Assembly: GCA_951230915.1 (NCBI GenBank)
Contig: OX579635.1
Coordinates: 27,528,001-27,592,000, forward strand
Length of the DNA: 64,000 nt
Source of the DNA: Antitrichia curtipendula
Taxonomy: Eukaryota > Streptophyta > Bryopsida > Hypnales > Leucodontaceae
Reading direction: 5' to 3'
Made by a program: the position numbers and the translations under genes
Shown: positions 22,501 to 35,743 of the stretch, in pieces
Position numbering within the stretch: position 1 is the stretch's first letter
Layout of the letters: the number at the start of each line of letters is the position of its first letter
The notes under the pieces: model-generated
The model's input: only the letters and a program-made list of their open reading frames with translations
Databases searched by the model: none
What the model was told of the DNA's origin: nothing

Positions 22501-25500
22501 TCTCATCCAACAAACGACCTACCAAATTGCACACAGGAGGCTCAGCACTAGATTCTGCGCAACCCAAATGATGAATTCACGCATATTATGAAGCTCAACT
22601 GCCTTACCAGCTCTTCGATATGGCTCCAAGACTTTCAACAAAACTTCAGCGAAAACAGTCTCCCCCATAATAGGATTCTGAGGCGTGAGGAGGTGGTGTC
22701 GCAAGTCCCCGCCGCGGCTTGCAGTTCTTTGAAGAAGCTCTCCTTCAACTGCTAATGTAAACCAGGAAGGCTGCACTCCTTGCTGGAGTACAACACGCAA
22801 AGACTGCACCAACATTGCAGAAGAACCATAGAAATCAGAAATAGCAAGTGACGATTTCTCTGACACACTGCATACGGTCTCAAGGTCACGCCAATCCGTA
22901 GAATCAAAATGAAATTCTGATGCAGATACTTCTGAAGACAATTTTCATTGAGATGAAGATCATGGATAGAAGAAGGAGTCAGCATATATGTCTAATACAT
23001 TGTAATAATCCACTACTTAAAATTAACAGATCGTACCAAAGCATGTGGAGGTGGGAGCAAGGCTGCAGAACACAACGGCATGGGTCGGTAGCGTTGCCAT
23101 TGCGTCGGCTTTGCCAGCTGGCCGGATTTTCCGCCAGAAACACTACACCAGGCATCTTTTCGTCAGTTTGAAAAACTAACAACAAAAACTAAAGCTAAAA
23201 ATAATCTACGAATCCGAGATGTTAAGTAGGAACTTTCTACTAAACAGGATTTCTCCTGAAGAATAGAAAGTGTTGCATCTAAGTTCTAAAAGAGTTCAGC
23301 CAGATGTTAGAGACAAAATGCAAAGGACCACCATAAACTGAGGTTAATAAGGAATGTCATTATCTGATCGTAGGCTGCTTACTTCTGAACCTCCAGAAGG
23401 CGGAAACTACCATCTGCGCCAGCTATACATAAGATCAAAGGCTCATTCTTGTCTGGACGCAGCGGATACCAATCCAGTTCTAGGACCAGTACACCTCCAA
23501 GGTGCGGCTGGACTAGTGTACAAGCTATTGGATCATGGGTATCCTGCATACAATGACCAAGTCTCAGCAACGATGACTCTTTCGATTAAGAGCCAAGATG
23601 TGATGCAAATTAAATGAGAAAATGACGAGAAGTTGCAAAGTCGAATGGAGACTTCTCTGAAGATACATCCTAGAGTATAATCCTGGTGCTTCTTAAGATG
23701 TCACTGTGTAGTACTCACAAGGTCGTAGACAGCAAAACTGTGGTCGTTAAAAAGGACAGCTATGCGGCCTCTTGTAGAATCTCCAATCCTCACAGGTGCA
23801 AATTTGATGCGGCGAACGGGCCCACGGCGGGTACTGAAAGATGATGATAACCCCGTCACTACATCCCACCATCTTATACTTCCTGTCCGGTCTCCCATAA
23901 CCTGCATCCAGCCCATAGCTATCAATACAAACTAAATACTCAGAACTACCAATATACGTTGACTGATGGCTACACATCCGGCAGGTTTAGAATCAGTCAA
24001 TACTTGGATTGCACTGCCATTTGCTCAATACCGGAGCACTGGGAGTTTTGAACAGCGTCTTAACGAAACCCACAGTTGGTCTTCAAATCCTCCGAAAAAT
24101 TCAGAAGAGAATAACCCTGCATACGTGTTCTGTACGACACAGCCTATGAAATACTCCTGGTAGAAGGAAACCGGGAACATGCATAGGCAATTACCACATG
24201 AGGTGTACGGTAAGCCATTGCAGTTATAAGCACATCCGCGGAAACAAATGCCGCTGCAGGCCATTTGGGTCTGCAAAACATATCAAGAACTCCTAGGTAA
24301 GATTCCGCTCGTAGAATTCAGCAACACAAAGCCATACAGTACCATATTCCTTGTTACATACATACAAGTTTGAAGCATTGCAAGCGCTGAGAAAACTTTA
24401 AGACTCGATAAGGATCCAAATGTGGCAAACAGAAAATAGGTCAAGTATTAAATAATATCTTAACTGGAGCTGAGAAGATTAGAAAAATTAAGCATGTTTG
24501 CAAGAATTCTAAGCTCAAAACAATCTGGAGTTCCATGTTCGTTTTTAGTTTCATAAGCAAACAACGCAAGATCTTCAAGACACATCACTCCTATTTTGTA
24601 AGAATCAAGCACGTACTGTATCTGTAAAAATACAAACGTTACCTGAAGTCTCGAACTCGTCTACCTCGTAGCTCAAAGACTCCAAGAGAACCATTTACCA
24701 ACGCAAATGCAAAACTTTCAGCATTTTCAGCTTCTTGTGAATCTGCTCCAGAAAAACCCACAACCCTCTTTAAAAGAATGCGTCTCAAACAAGAGGTTGA
24801 ATACTCTAAAACAATCAGCTTGTGCAAAGACATGTACAAACACAATTGATGCATTTGATGATTGTCAGAAGGTAAGTTACCTGCAGCAGGGTTTGAGGGA
24901 ATAGCAGCAGCGGCGGCGGCGGCCGCCGCTGAGGCAATAGTGGGGCGCTCTTTCATAATAGATGATTTTTTGGCCCAAGAGTTGGTTGCAGCAGCGGCTG
25001 CCTTGGGAGCTGGTGGAAGAGCCCACTCCATCACCGTAAATGGGAGAGCCAGAGACCTTACCTTCACACCCAAAAACCTATAATCAGCAACGCTCTTCTA
25101 TATAACCTCTCATGCTTGTATACGTGAGTTGAGAGTTTGTTGATACTCACCATCTGTGGGGTTCTTGTCATGGCCCACACCTCTGCAGGAGCCTCTTTGA
25201 ACAAAATTAGAAGATACCTGTTGCATGCGTCACATTCATTAGCTGTCTGGACAAGTCGGAAATGCGTATGAAAACTACAAATTGGTATTACATGGTGAAT
25301 AACTTAAGCTAATGGTCTCGATCATAATATTCTGTCTTTGCAACACAGAACACAATAAAATACCCAACAATTCACAACAGATGAAGAAATAATAACATGA
25401 ATATGCAGGGAATCAAGCAGCGCTTCGAATAGAGCCATGTCAAGACTGGTTAAGAGCCATACAAGACTTGATTCTTAAAACCCTTGCAACACACCGTCCA

Positions 25501-28177
25501 AAGTTCTATATCATATTGGCTCTAATATCCGAATAGACTGTTTAAGTGAATGCTGAATAAGACCTGCCAGACGGTGAGGTGCGCAGTGCACGCATTGGAG
25601 AGCGCTCTGGTTTTTGCATCAAACGAAAAACCTTGGTTTGGCCACTACGCACACATGTCACAACTACCCGGTTCACGAATCCGCCCCCTTTGCCTTTCAC
25701 CTAGTGCACAAGTATGCCCCATCCACACGCTTTAAGCCGCAACCCTTTCATAATGAATAAAAACATGTATAGTCTTTCTTGATAGGTGCACTCATCAACC
25801 AGAACAGGTAGACAAGGCTAGAACGGAACATGTAAATGAACAAAACCAGTCGATTTATAAACGAATAGATTGAAGCAATTCAGTATCATAATGAATATCG
25901 CCAGCTGATGAAAAATGAATAAGCAGTAATGCATCACAAGCTAGAGGAAATTGTAGAACCTCAACGTAAGAAAATGAGACAAGTCGTGTATTCCCAAGCC
26001 AGCGTACACCACGAACAGTCTGATTATTGTGCACAGCAAATGACGCAGTTATTGTATTTGCAGCTGTATCTACAATCTCCAGATTCCCTCCCTGACAGGC
26101 TAATGCCACCAAGGGAACTGATACAGCCCCTGTATTGCTTCCTTCTGTCCCTGCATCACATTCCATTGGATTCAAACAGAGAAATAGAAGAATCTTTCCT
26201 AGAAATCAAAATTGCAACACACTTCACAACAAGAGAAGGCCCATTGGCATCCCATCGGAGGCAGCGAACAAAGGCCAGTTGAATACATTCAGCTCTGTCT
26301 CAAATACTTTGTACAATAGCTCAAAATGTTCCCATAACTGTCTCATACCAGGGCTGATGGCAAGAAGTGAGGGCATTGGGACAGCTAGAGTGGTTACAGC
26401 AGATGAAAGAAGATGTAATTGTCCTGTCAAATCCAGCTGTTGACAAACAAGACACCATAAACTCTTTAGAGCAGAGCAGTAAGATCAAAAACCAAAACGC
26501 AAGAAGGTAAACTAATTGCTTTCTTTTGATCAACATAGGCAAGAATGAAGATATATTGCGTCCCAAATTGACAGCAATTAAACAGACCTTGAAAATTCCA
26601 TCAGAATTCGAGCCATTTGAAGAAGCGTGCAGAAGTTCCCCACTTGTATTCGATTCTACGGAATTCGGATTCAGCCCGTTTGAGGATGCAGACGCATTGT
26701 CAGAGCCCTCTTCATTGATGACCCAGCGCCATAGACGACCATCATCAGTGATAGATAAGAGCGTTGCTTCTAAGGGAGAAGAAACCTTAGTTTCGAAGTG
26801 CTGACCCTTTTGTGACAAAGCACTTGGGACAGGGATGGATTCCGAAGCTGAATTAACATGCAGTCCACCAGAATGGCCACCGTCCAAGGATACCTCCACC
26901 TGAAGTTGTAGAGGGCAATGCACTACGGCCAGCACAATCGGGGCAGGAACAGGGGACCCAATGGATGGCATCAACGTACCCATATGGCACAACGAAAAGA
27001 CCTGCTGATCCCTACATTAGAATCCCGCAAAATCCATCGTCATTAAGGCAACCAAAAACACAAACGTTGTTACGGATCTTACACCAGAGACTAACTACTA
27101 GCATAATGTACGGTATACATAATTAATATTCGAAATGAAGCTGATGTCGTCTCCCCAATGAAGTTAGCAGAATAATGTGCTGAACAGAATCAATTCGAAC
27201 AAGGTGCTAAAAACGTACTCTTTTTTTCTCCAGGCGCTGGCTTTGCCATCCTGGTGGGCACAGTAAAGAACGTCACCATCGGTGCAAGCCAACAGATCAA
27301 GGAGCTTTGCACAACCGCGTGGCAAGGACGTTGAAGCTAGTTGCATGCCGAAGGCCAAATCAAAAACCACAATCTCCCGGGGCATCATAACATACAGCAG
27401 CCCTCGCCTTGTCCTGGAGTACAAACATCGGACAATAATCCCAGGTGCCGATGCTAGAGCTGGCGCTCCAGATGACGAGGAAGACCCCTCTTTAGCTTTT
27501 TCAACCACTGTCAATTTCTCATCTTGTCCAGGAATTGTATACTGCTTGGTCAGTATATCTGATTCTGAAACCCCTCCAACTAGAATAGACAGAAGCAAAC
27601 CACGAAGTCCCACAAGTGAAAACTGCCGGGAATCGAAGGGATCAGCCCTCACACATCCAAGAAGCTCACCACCTGAATCGAAGCGCCATACACAACGACC
27701 TGTAGAGGGGTCCCATATATTTAGAGATGTAGGACCATGAATCACCGCAAGTAACCATGGCTGCCCATAGACCCAGCAGAGATCTTGGATTCCTCGTCTT
27801 CCCTTCTCTGCATCAACCTCTAGCCATGAACACACGTCCCCTGACGCAACATCCCAAATGGCAACACGACCCTGTCGATCCCCTACCGCTAACTGCAAAT
27901 GAGCAGTGGAGAAATCCTGCGCTGCAAGGTCACGAGGAATCCCCTCTGGAGTCCATTGCACAGCAGTCACGAAAGGAGAGGGTTGCAAGGCAGCATTCTT
28001 CAGGGCGGGCATCGGCAAAACCGCCACGAGCTGCATGGACCGGGGCTCCATCACAACCACGCTGCTGCCTGCACCGTAAGCCACCAGTCCGTGTGGGCTG
28101 CAATGTACGGCTCCCCCATTCTCTTTGCTCGGAGGGGGAGACAACACCCACCCCACTCCCGTCCCCACCCCCGCCAT
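19561..28177 (-). CDS. WDR11: WDR11-like WD40 protein (TGN vesicle-tethering complex subunit), complete, 20 exons
   Basis: Exons: 28177-27219, 27011-26588, 26436-26349, 26150-25960, 25700-25564, 25217-25151, 25061-24881, 24742-24643, 24270-24195, 23901-23719, 23543-23383, 23142-23037, 22803-22608, 22518-22148, 21872-21787, 21507-21363, 21228-21136, 20866-20793, 20680-20627, 19873-19561. They sum to 4005 nt, 1334 aa, the plant WDR11 length. The N-terminal half holds WD40 propeller blades (GRVAIWDVASGD, LNIWDPSTGRCVW, GSIRWWDVVTG). The C-terminal half is alpha-solenoid with family signatures ALFWLQLPRAL, ELAVKVVAANMV, SGTHLLCAVGRYQEACSQLQ and QPDTAAMFLLACHEA. WDR11 forms a complex with FAM91A1 in animals and acts in golgin-dependent vesicle capture at the trans-Golgi; in plants this is by homology. 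The start is the first ATG after an in-frame stop. Oddities: a poly-Ala run in exon 7 coded by a GCN microsatellite (24900-24935), and an AAG acceptor for exon 7. The exon 4/5 junction may lie two codons earlier. Confidence 0.95.
20424..20457. repeat. Telomere-motif palindrome in WDR11 last intron
   Basis: GGGGTTTAGGGTTC and its exact complement flank a 6 bp loop. The right arm can also pair with GGGGTTT 6 bp further on, giving two alternative hairpins. It lies in the 753 bp last intron. Confidence 0.85.
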
Positions 28178-30900
28178 CCTCAAGACCTCCTCTTCTGCTT
28201 TGGATGTCACACTGGGTACTCATCCAAAGGGACTGATCACACCAGGAGCTCACAATGCCATTAATTTTTCATGCAGCGGCTCAGTTTTGACTCCCTGCAT
28301 GGTATAATCCATTTCATCTCTTTATCAACACACGAGGACAGAAAGAAGGAAATGCTTCACCCTGACGGCAAATGCAATGCACTTCAGATAAAGAAGAATG
28401 CAGTCTTAATCACATAAAAGTATACTCAAACCTCTTAATTTCAAAATGCTCTAGACATTCTAGAATAACCTGAACACTTACCACAGTCATAGACTGTAGC
28501 GCACTTGCCATAACTTCAAATTATGTCATATTCAAAAAGTCGGGTCCGCAGCTGTAAGATCAAAGAGGTTTGGGTGTATATCCAAACTGACCTAAATAAA
28601 CCCTATTCACTATTTCTACGGTCACGAAACATCGTGCATTTGACAAAAATACCCTCCTTGTGATAATGAAATCATATCTGTGACCTCTGTAGCGATCGGC
28701 ACTAAAGCTTAAGTCATACTCCATATGCCGAAAATGCTCACTGGCAATTTAAAACTGACACCAGTCCCTACGAGAAACATTGCTCGTATCAGGTCCTTGT
28801 TCTACATAATTGAATTGGTCCAACCTCTGTCTACTTGCAATTCCCGCTGCCCTGTTTCAACTCTATTTACCGAGTATCCCTCCATTAATCACCAGATCCA
28901 AACTGAGCAAAATCGAAGTAACTCACCTTCGCCTTCTTGAAGTCGTCCAAATCCAAAGTAATTCGCCTCGCGCCTTGTGCCAATTGATGAATGCAGCTAC
29001 CTTAGATCAACTTATTCAGTAAGCAGTGGTCAAGGCAAGGCTTCCAAAGGAAACCCAAAACCCTCGATCTCCACCTCGATCTCTGAAGTAACCCCAAATG
29101 CTCAAAATCCTCACATACCTCGGACCTCCAAACTCCAAACTCCAGCTCCAGCTACCCCCCGAAACGCCCAACACCTGTGCCAGGACAGCAACCAAACCTC
29201 CGACAATGCAAAAAACTCCTTAAAAACACCAATTCGTCAATCCTACGCAATCTTGGAGAAATCCGCCAAAAAATCCCGACAACCTCTGAAGTCACTTAGC
29301 GCAAACTCAAACGCGCTAACTCATCCCGCCCTCTGATGACAGCGACTTGCAGGAACCTAGATCCACTCAAAAAAATTCAAAACAAGCTAACATCATCACG
29401 TAGGCAGCACTCAGAAGGGGACCCTCCTGAAGCTTCCCCGGAAGAGGCGAAGCGAAAGCTTCCTTGCAGTAGCAGCCCACCCAGCTGCTTTACCCTGAAC
29501 TGAACCTTCCTACTGCTAATATCTAGGGCATTTGAAGAAGCCGGGAGGTAAGGAACCCTTTCAATCATGCATCCGCAGCGACAACGGAGTGCGACCTACT
29601 TTTGTGGCGTTGCCTACATGGACTTTCTCCACACCTTCGATCGTTGCCATAGCAACTTGCTTATTCTACGTTGCACACGAAAAAGAAACTTGTCCAACTG
29701 TTCACAGTCAATGCTCTCTAATCTCCATAGCACCTCCATTCAACCATGAAGAAGAATATTATTCTTATTCTGACACTCGTTTCTGGAGTTGACCTTGGAA
29801 CAGTACTTGCCGTGAATAGAAGACTATCAGATTTCAAACACCGGTAAGTTAGCCCTATCAAGGCGAAAAGAGCGTAAAGAGTTGCAACTTGCAACCCTAA
29901 GTGGTCACGGAAGTCATTTCTTTGTTGCATTGAGCGATCGACTCAGTCATTGTGACGGCAGTAAGTCCGGTAATTAGGCATGAATTACACTTTGACGAAT
30001 ATGTAACGACTTTTTAGAATTTACGAAGCAATATCTGAGTTGTGTCGTTTGCGTGTAGTGTCATCTTCCAGCTCGCATTATTGCTCTGGGAGCTTTTGGA
30101 CCAGCGTCTGTATGCCATGGAAGCTTCAGTCGCCTTGCAAGCTCCTCACACGTAATTCACAGAAGAGGATCGGAAGACATTGTCAGATCTCGTGCTCGAG
30201 TTGACGCCTACAATTGTCGTAAACGGCGGGGGGATCATGTGCAGCCTTCATACACGAGCAGTAACACCAGACAACAACTATGTATGATCTCGTACGATTC
30301 TGGCCTAATATCGAGATGCAAAACGACCAATAACGATACGGAATTGTCCAGTTGGTCTGAATTCCAGCGGTATCGATCATCCAAGTGCTCCTGACTTGGG
30401 ATGGATATGATAACAACCACGACGCTAGCGCCACACACGACAAAAGAGATTCAGCTCTCAGCTTCGCAACCATAAAATCAAAGCTTCTTGCTCGTGCACC
30501 TTCGCGACTAATTACAAAATGCTCGTAAAGTTGAGCAATTCTACCAGGAATAGTCAAATCTAAAATCAGTCGTGTCCATAGCAATTATTTAACACTCCGG
30601 TCAAGAGCATGGGGATGGAATCGCCAGAGATCGGGAGATGTAACCCTAATGTGCCGATCAGGGATATCCAGTGGATTGCTGAAGTTGAGAAATTCGACCA
30701 AGAATGAGCAAACCATGACTCAGACGTGTCCTGATCAAATTTTGTGTCTTCGGGTGAGGAGCGTGGGCGACCAGGGGCATGGAATCAGAGTGCGCAAATG
30801 GCAATCGAGCGGAGAAACCCTAACTTGCCGACTAAGGATGGAGTTTGCAGCAAGTCTGCAACGATGATGTTCTTAGCAAAAAATTGTTGAATTGTTGAAT
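28178..30900. other. Intergenic upstream of WDR11; promoter/5' UTR region, no gene called
   Basis: Contains the presumed WDR11 leader and promoter. A plus-strand frame at 28977-29336 (119 aa, Ser/Pro/Asn-rich) has no recognisable domain. A short duplication with ATGGAATC and AACCCTAA blocks lies at about 30610-30850. 5' untranslated exons of WDR11 could be here but cannot be placed. Confidence 0.5.
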
Positions 30901-32207
30901 TCTGTACTCATGATAGTTAGGGTTAGGGTTAGCAATCCTTGCCAAAAAGTTAATTAAAGTTGCAAATGTGAGTCAGCAGATGCTGAAATATATTTAGATT
31001 GATTTTCTTCATACAATTGAGAATTTTTTTTTAACTTATTATAAAATCATTGCATTTAATTTTAGAAATATTTTTTGCCAACCTTACCATCGGGTACGAT
31101 AGTGTAATTTTTCAACCTTTTGAACTAATCATAAGAGAAGTGTTTCCTCCACAATTAAAATGAGTCTTGTTGTGAAGTACTTGATTGGGACAATTTTCAA
31201 CCTAAAAGCACATTAATTATTCAACCCAAACCTCTTTGTTGCTCTTGACCAAATGGAAATGATTTGATCATGGACTACACAACATTAAATGGATGAATCT
31301 TCTCAACTCTATCCTATTCTTCTTGTGCTTGCCACCAATGTGTGGCCCAAAGGGATTATTATGTCCCTTTCAAGATTAAGAAAACTTCTCTTGGTGTAAA
31401 TGTATTTTTGTTGGCAATATACACTTAGAACTTTTGATAGAAAAATTAATTTCTATAAGTATTTGTGTGTTTAGATCATGCAATTTAAAGTTGTCCTAAG
31501 AGTTGTCTATATTTGATGACTGTATTAAGCTTCAATAACGAAAACATTTATTAATCTTTGAGTCCCAAATCTTGAATAATAAATGATATCTAATATGTCC
31601 CATGCATACAACCCTAATCCCACTAAAATGATTATAACTAATTCATCATGCCTCCAAAATTTGTTCAAATACTTACATTTTTAGGTCCACCCAAAATTGC
31701 CAATGTTTACAAAAATTTCTCATCATCTTTTCTTGCATCTCAATGGTCATGACATTATTAAGCTAGGTTGATTGTTTTTAAAAAATAAAGAGAAATGCCT
31801 AAATATTTTGCCTATATTTGTTACAAAAAGTTCAACAAATTTGTTTTCAAGGCTAAAGAAAACTAATGCATAATAGATTCTAAAATTGAAGGCTAAACAA
31901 CATTTGTATAATGATTTAGTACATATTAGATCAAGCAAATTATGACTTCTAAAAATATTGTTAGATTATTCTTAAATATTGTTATAGTGCCTCAAAGCTT
32001 AATTGGACAACATTACCTAGTTCTCCTTAGCCTTCAAGCCTAAAGGGCTAGTTTGGAATCTCTTACCTATTCAATATAACAAAAGCTTAAACTAGATTTG
32101 TCACAATTCACAAAATATTATTTAATTTATTTATTATGTACATATTATAAATATTGAGGATATATAGAAGTTGAAAAATACATTTGATGTTTCATTAATC
32201 TTGATGT
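30901..32207. other. AT-rich intergenic DNA, no gene seen
   Basis: Base composition drops sharply after 30,980. A GTTAGGGTTAGGGTTAG motif lies at 30917. Only short AT-rich frames, nothing recognisable. Confidence 0.5.
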
Positions 32208-32540
32208 ATACACTACAACAAAACCAATGTTTTATGATTGCAAAATACGACTGCAATGAGTCGTAAAATCAAAAAATATGACTGGCCGCAGAAATTACTG
32301 TAGATGACTGCAATATGACTAACATGAGTCATTACCGACAAGTCGCTTCGGACATCAGTCATATTGGCAGTCATATTTTTTGGGGGGTATAATTATCCAT
32401 AATTAGCCGTATTTTGCCAACAAGGCGTATATTTTGACTATCTTTGAGGGCTTGACTTTTTATTAAGTTGCCCGGGCAAACAAAAATAAATCCTACGTGG
32501 CATGTGACTCCACGTAGTCAATTTTTTTGGATGACATGGA

Positions 32541-32900
32541 ATATGACTGCGGTCAGTCATATTTTGGCTGACGTGGAATATGACTGCGGTCAGTCATATT
32601 TTGGCTAATGTGGCATATGACTGCGGTCAGTCATATTTTGGCTAATGTGACATATGACTGCGGTCAGTCATATTTTGGCTAATGTGGCATATGACTGCGG
32701 TCAGTCATATTTTGATTAATGTGGCATATGACTGCGGTCAGTCATATTTTGGCTAATGTGGCATATGACTTTGTACAGTCATATTTTTTGTAGATGTGGA
32801 ATATGACTCTTGTTAGTCATATTTTTGAATGATGTGGAATATGACTCTTGTGAGTCATATTTTATTAATGTGAAATATGACTCTTATGAGTCATATTTTG
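32541..32900. repeat. 37 bp palindromic subterminal repeat array of the CACTA element
   Basis: About nine units. The core is ATATGACTGCGGTCAGTCAT, itself palindromic, followed by ATTTTGGCTAATGTGGC. Spacing is 37 bp at the start. Distal copies change GCGG to CTTG/TTGT. Known in this superfamily as transposase-binding subterminal repeats. Confidence 0.92.
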
Positions 32901-33394
32901 GTTGATGTGGTACTTCACGTGGATGTCATTGATAGTTTATGACTAATTGCAGTCATATTTTGGAAAATACAAAGTCATATATTGGAAAAGATTCCATGTA
33001 GTTAAAAATGAATACGTATGATTTTAAAGATATACAAAAGATAATCATATTGGAAAAAAAAAATGTAAGAAGGAAAGCAACTCTCATCATTAACATTTAT
33101 TAATCACCAATACAAAACATATATACTACAATGAATCATTCACAAAATTCAAAAAGGCCTATATTCCTTACAATAATGTGAAGATGGCTCTATTGGGTTG
33201 CAAGTAGCCTCCATTGACATTGTTTCAACTTTTGGTGCTTGCATAAACAATTAAAGAAATGGGAGGTTAGTGAATGAAAAACAAAGCTCAACCTTCAAAG
33301 GCTTACAACAATACAAAATATGTAGCTTAAGTTTAGGGTAGGAAAAATAAGAATGATGATGGAGAAAACAAGAAGAAAAAATAGACAAGTACTA

Positions 33395-33720
33395 AGAGAT
33401 AACAATAAACAAGAATTAAGATGCAACAAGAAACAAGAAGCAACAACTAAGACACAATAGGAAACAAGAAGCAACAACTAGGATACAACAAGAAACAAGA
33501 AACAACAACTAGGACACAAAAAGAAACAAGAAGCAACAACTAAGACACAATAGGAAACAAGAAGCAACAACTAGGATACAACAAGAAACAAGAAACAACA
33601 ACTAGGACACAACAAGAAACAAGAAACAACAACTAAGATACAACAAGAAACAAGAAGCAACAACTAAGACACAACAAGAAACAAGAGTTAAGATCCAACA
33701 AAAAGAAACAAGAAGTAAGA
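33395..33720. repeat. Purine-rich (ACAAGAAACAAGAAGCAACA)n array inside the CACTA element
   Basis: About 30 bp units containing ACAAGAAACAAGAAGCAACA and ACTA(A/G)GA(C/T)ACAA, eight to ten copies, becoming irregular to about 33930. The plus strand is almost free of T over hundreds of bases. Confidence 0.88.
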
Positions 33721-33941
33721 ATTAAAAAACAACAAGAAGAAACAAAAAAAAGAACTAAAAAGAAGATAAGAATTAAAATGGTAGAGAAAGAATGAGTTTA
33801 GATGCAATAACAAGAAACAAGAAGCATGATTAGAACTAAGAAGCAACAAGAAAGAAGAGATAAGATGCAACAAAAGACAACAACTAAGAAACAATAACAA
33901 GTATGAGCTAAGAGACAATAAAAGGCAAGGAAGAAGGGCCA

Positions 33942-34130
33942 AAAGAAGTGGCGGTTAGGGTTTTAAGATCCTAAAAAGTGGCGGTTAGGGTTTCAAAACC
34001 CTAAAAAGTGACGGCTAGGGTTTCAAAATCCTAAAAAAAGTGGCGGCTAGGATCTCAAAACCCTAAAAAAGTGGTGACTAGGTTCAAAATCCTAAAAAAT
34101 AGGTGAGTAGGATTTCAAAATCTTAAACAA
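33942..34130. repeat. Array with telomere-like core inside the CACTA element
   Basis: About six units of AAAAGTGGCGGTTAGGGTTT plus (T/C)(A/C)A(A/G)A(A/T)CCCT, 30-35 bp, decaying rightward. Each unit holds TTAGGGTTT and nearby AAACCCT, so each can form a small hairpin. Confidence 0.88.
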
Positions 34131-34458
34131 TGGTTTTTCTAATTTTTTTTTGAATTGCCCGTATTTTTCTTGGGTTGCCCAAATCAAAAAAATGTCACTA
34201 CTATGGAAATATGATTGACAATATGACTCAACGTTCCCCAAACATGTTCCCTACATTCCCTATGAAGTACTTTGGTGTTCCTAATAGTCGTATAGTGTAT
34301 ACTTATGAAGTAGAAGGCCCAAAAATGACTGACAGTCATATTTTGCAGTCATATTTTTCCTCAATGTATTGGCCTTCAAGAATATGACTGCAACTAGTCG
34401 TCAGTCATCCTCAGTCATATTTTTGCAGTCATAAAATACCCGTTTTCTTGTAGTGATA

Positions 34459-35365
34459 ATGAATAATAGAGATATTCTATGAATATTCATTGAGTACCAT
34501 ATAAAATTTTCCATCAATCATAGCCCTTTTATAGAGTTTGGTGCAAAGATTGAATTTCTTACCCTCCTCATACTATGTTTGCACTATTTAATAGATATCT
34601 CTAATATCAATCCAAATTCAACCTTCACATAAAATAGTTGCAGAAATTTCTTCAATCAACAATGTGAACAAAAATATAACATGTCCCAGACATTCTTCTT
34701 CGTAAGTGATCTGATAGTCAATGAGCTACAAGGTCTTCTTCAAGCCTCTTGAATTCCCATCATTGTCGTATAGGTATACCCAAGGTGTCACCAACATCTC
34801 CAAATTAAAGTAGCAACATCATGAGTACCTTAGTTGTGAACACTAATCATATTTCTTATCCCTTTATGGCTTGAATTTTTTTCATGGATTTATTCACATT
34901 TTTTATTTTACCTTTGTTTACAAATATTATTTACGTCAATTTCATCAAATTGATCATAACCTTTAAGTGCTCCAACGTCCATTTTCTAGATGATAAACAT
35001 AGGGCTTGAAGGCATTGTTTCGTCCAACCAACTTCTCATTCATCCAATGTAACACTTGAATCTTGAAAAGGTAACCTTTCCTTGATAACCAATTTCATGA
35101 AATTTTGGTAAATGATATTTTTGTACAAAGATATAAGCAAAAATGTGCAAAATCTCAAAAAAGGATTGAGGCGTCGAGGGGATAAAGAAAAGTAATCTTT
35201 TAAAGACTCAAGAATTACGTTGAATGAATGAGAAGATGTTTGGACAACTGAAAACATTCAGTTGGCCTGAAGCATTCTCATCGTCATCCATAATATGGAT
35301 ATCAGAACACTTCAGGTTAAATGAACCAGTGTCGAAGATTTTAAAATACGAACATTCAACTCTCT
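34459..35365. other. Intergenic, no gene seen
   Basis: AT-rich between the CACTA element and the PheRS upstream region. The short frames have no family resemblance. Confidence 0.5.
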
Positions 35366-35432
35366 GTCGTGCTCCGTCGTCGTGCTGCGTCGTCGTGCTT
35401 CGTCGTCGTCGTTCTCCGTCGACATTGCGCCT
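35366..35432. repeat. (CGT)n microsatellite upstream of PheRS-beta
   Basis: Interrupted CGTCGTCGTGCT repeats about 550 bp before the PheRS start codon, in the likely promoter or 5' leader. Confidence 0.85.
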
Positions 35433-35743
35433 TGTCGCCCACCACCCGTAACCTAAGCTCCAAGCTTCCTCACTGCCGTTTGCGGAGTACGGAGTAACTT
35501 GGATTGTGCCTACCCTGAGTGAGTGACCAGCCTTTTGTTTCACCAGGTGACGATCCTCCGCGTGTCTCGTTTTTCGATTTTGTGATTTATCAACTTCAGT
35601 TTTTTCTGCTGTGAGTTGGATCTTGCGGCTTTCAGGGTCGTTGAATTGGTGCTGGCGTGAGCGGGAATTGGTTCTAGGAATTGAGACTGCAGGAGTGGAG
35701 TGGTGCTGTTTTCTTAGGAATTGTGGTTTTCGTGATTGAATTC

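Larger units (their letters stand above)
32208..34458. mobile_element. Non-autonomous CACTA (En/Spm) transposon with ATA target duplication
   Basis: The element is 32211-34455 (2,245 bp). It starts CACTACAACAAAAC and ends GTTTTCTTGTAGTG, the classic CACTA terminus. It is flanked by the expected 3-bp duplication, ATA at 32208-32210 and 34456-34458. Subterminal regions carry many TATGACTG/CAGTCATA motifs in both orientations, the usual sites for En/Spm transposase. No transposase reading frame is present, so mobility would need an autonomous partner. The middle is three tandem arrays listed separately. Confidence 0.95.

Noticed and set aside
22555..22607. A 26 or 53 bp intron between WDR11 exons 13 and 14
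   Set aside because: Too short for normal splicing. Using donor 22608|GTAAGG and acceptor before 22518 gives an 89 bp intron, keeps frame, and restores the conserved segment after EPYRRAG.
27282..28264. Plus-strand frames of 120-160 codons
   Set aside because: Antisense shadows of WDR11 exon 1.
28977..29336. 119-codon Ser/Pro/Asn-rich plus-strand frame
   Set aside because: No domain, no splice pattern, composition typical of random frames; left as intergenic.
32541..32900. CRISPR-like array: 37 bp period with palindromic repeats
   Set aside because: No variable spacers, eukaryotic context, and it lies inside CACTA termini with a target duplication; these are subterminal transposase-type repeats.
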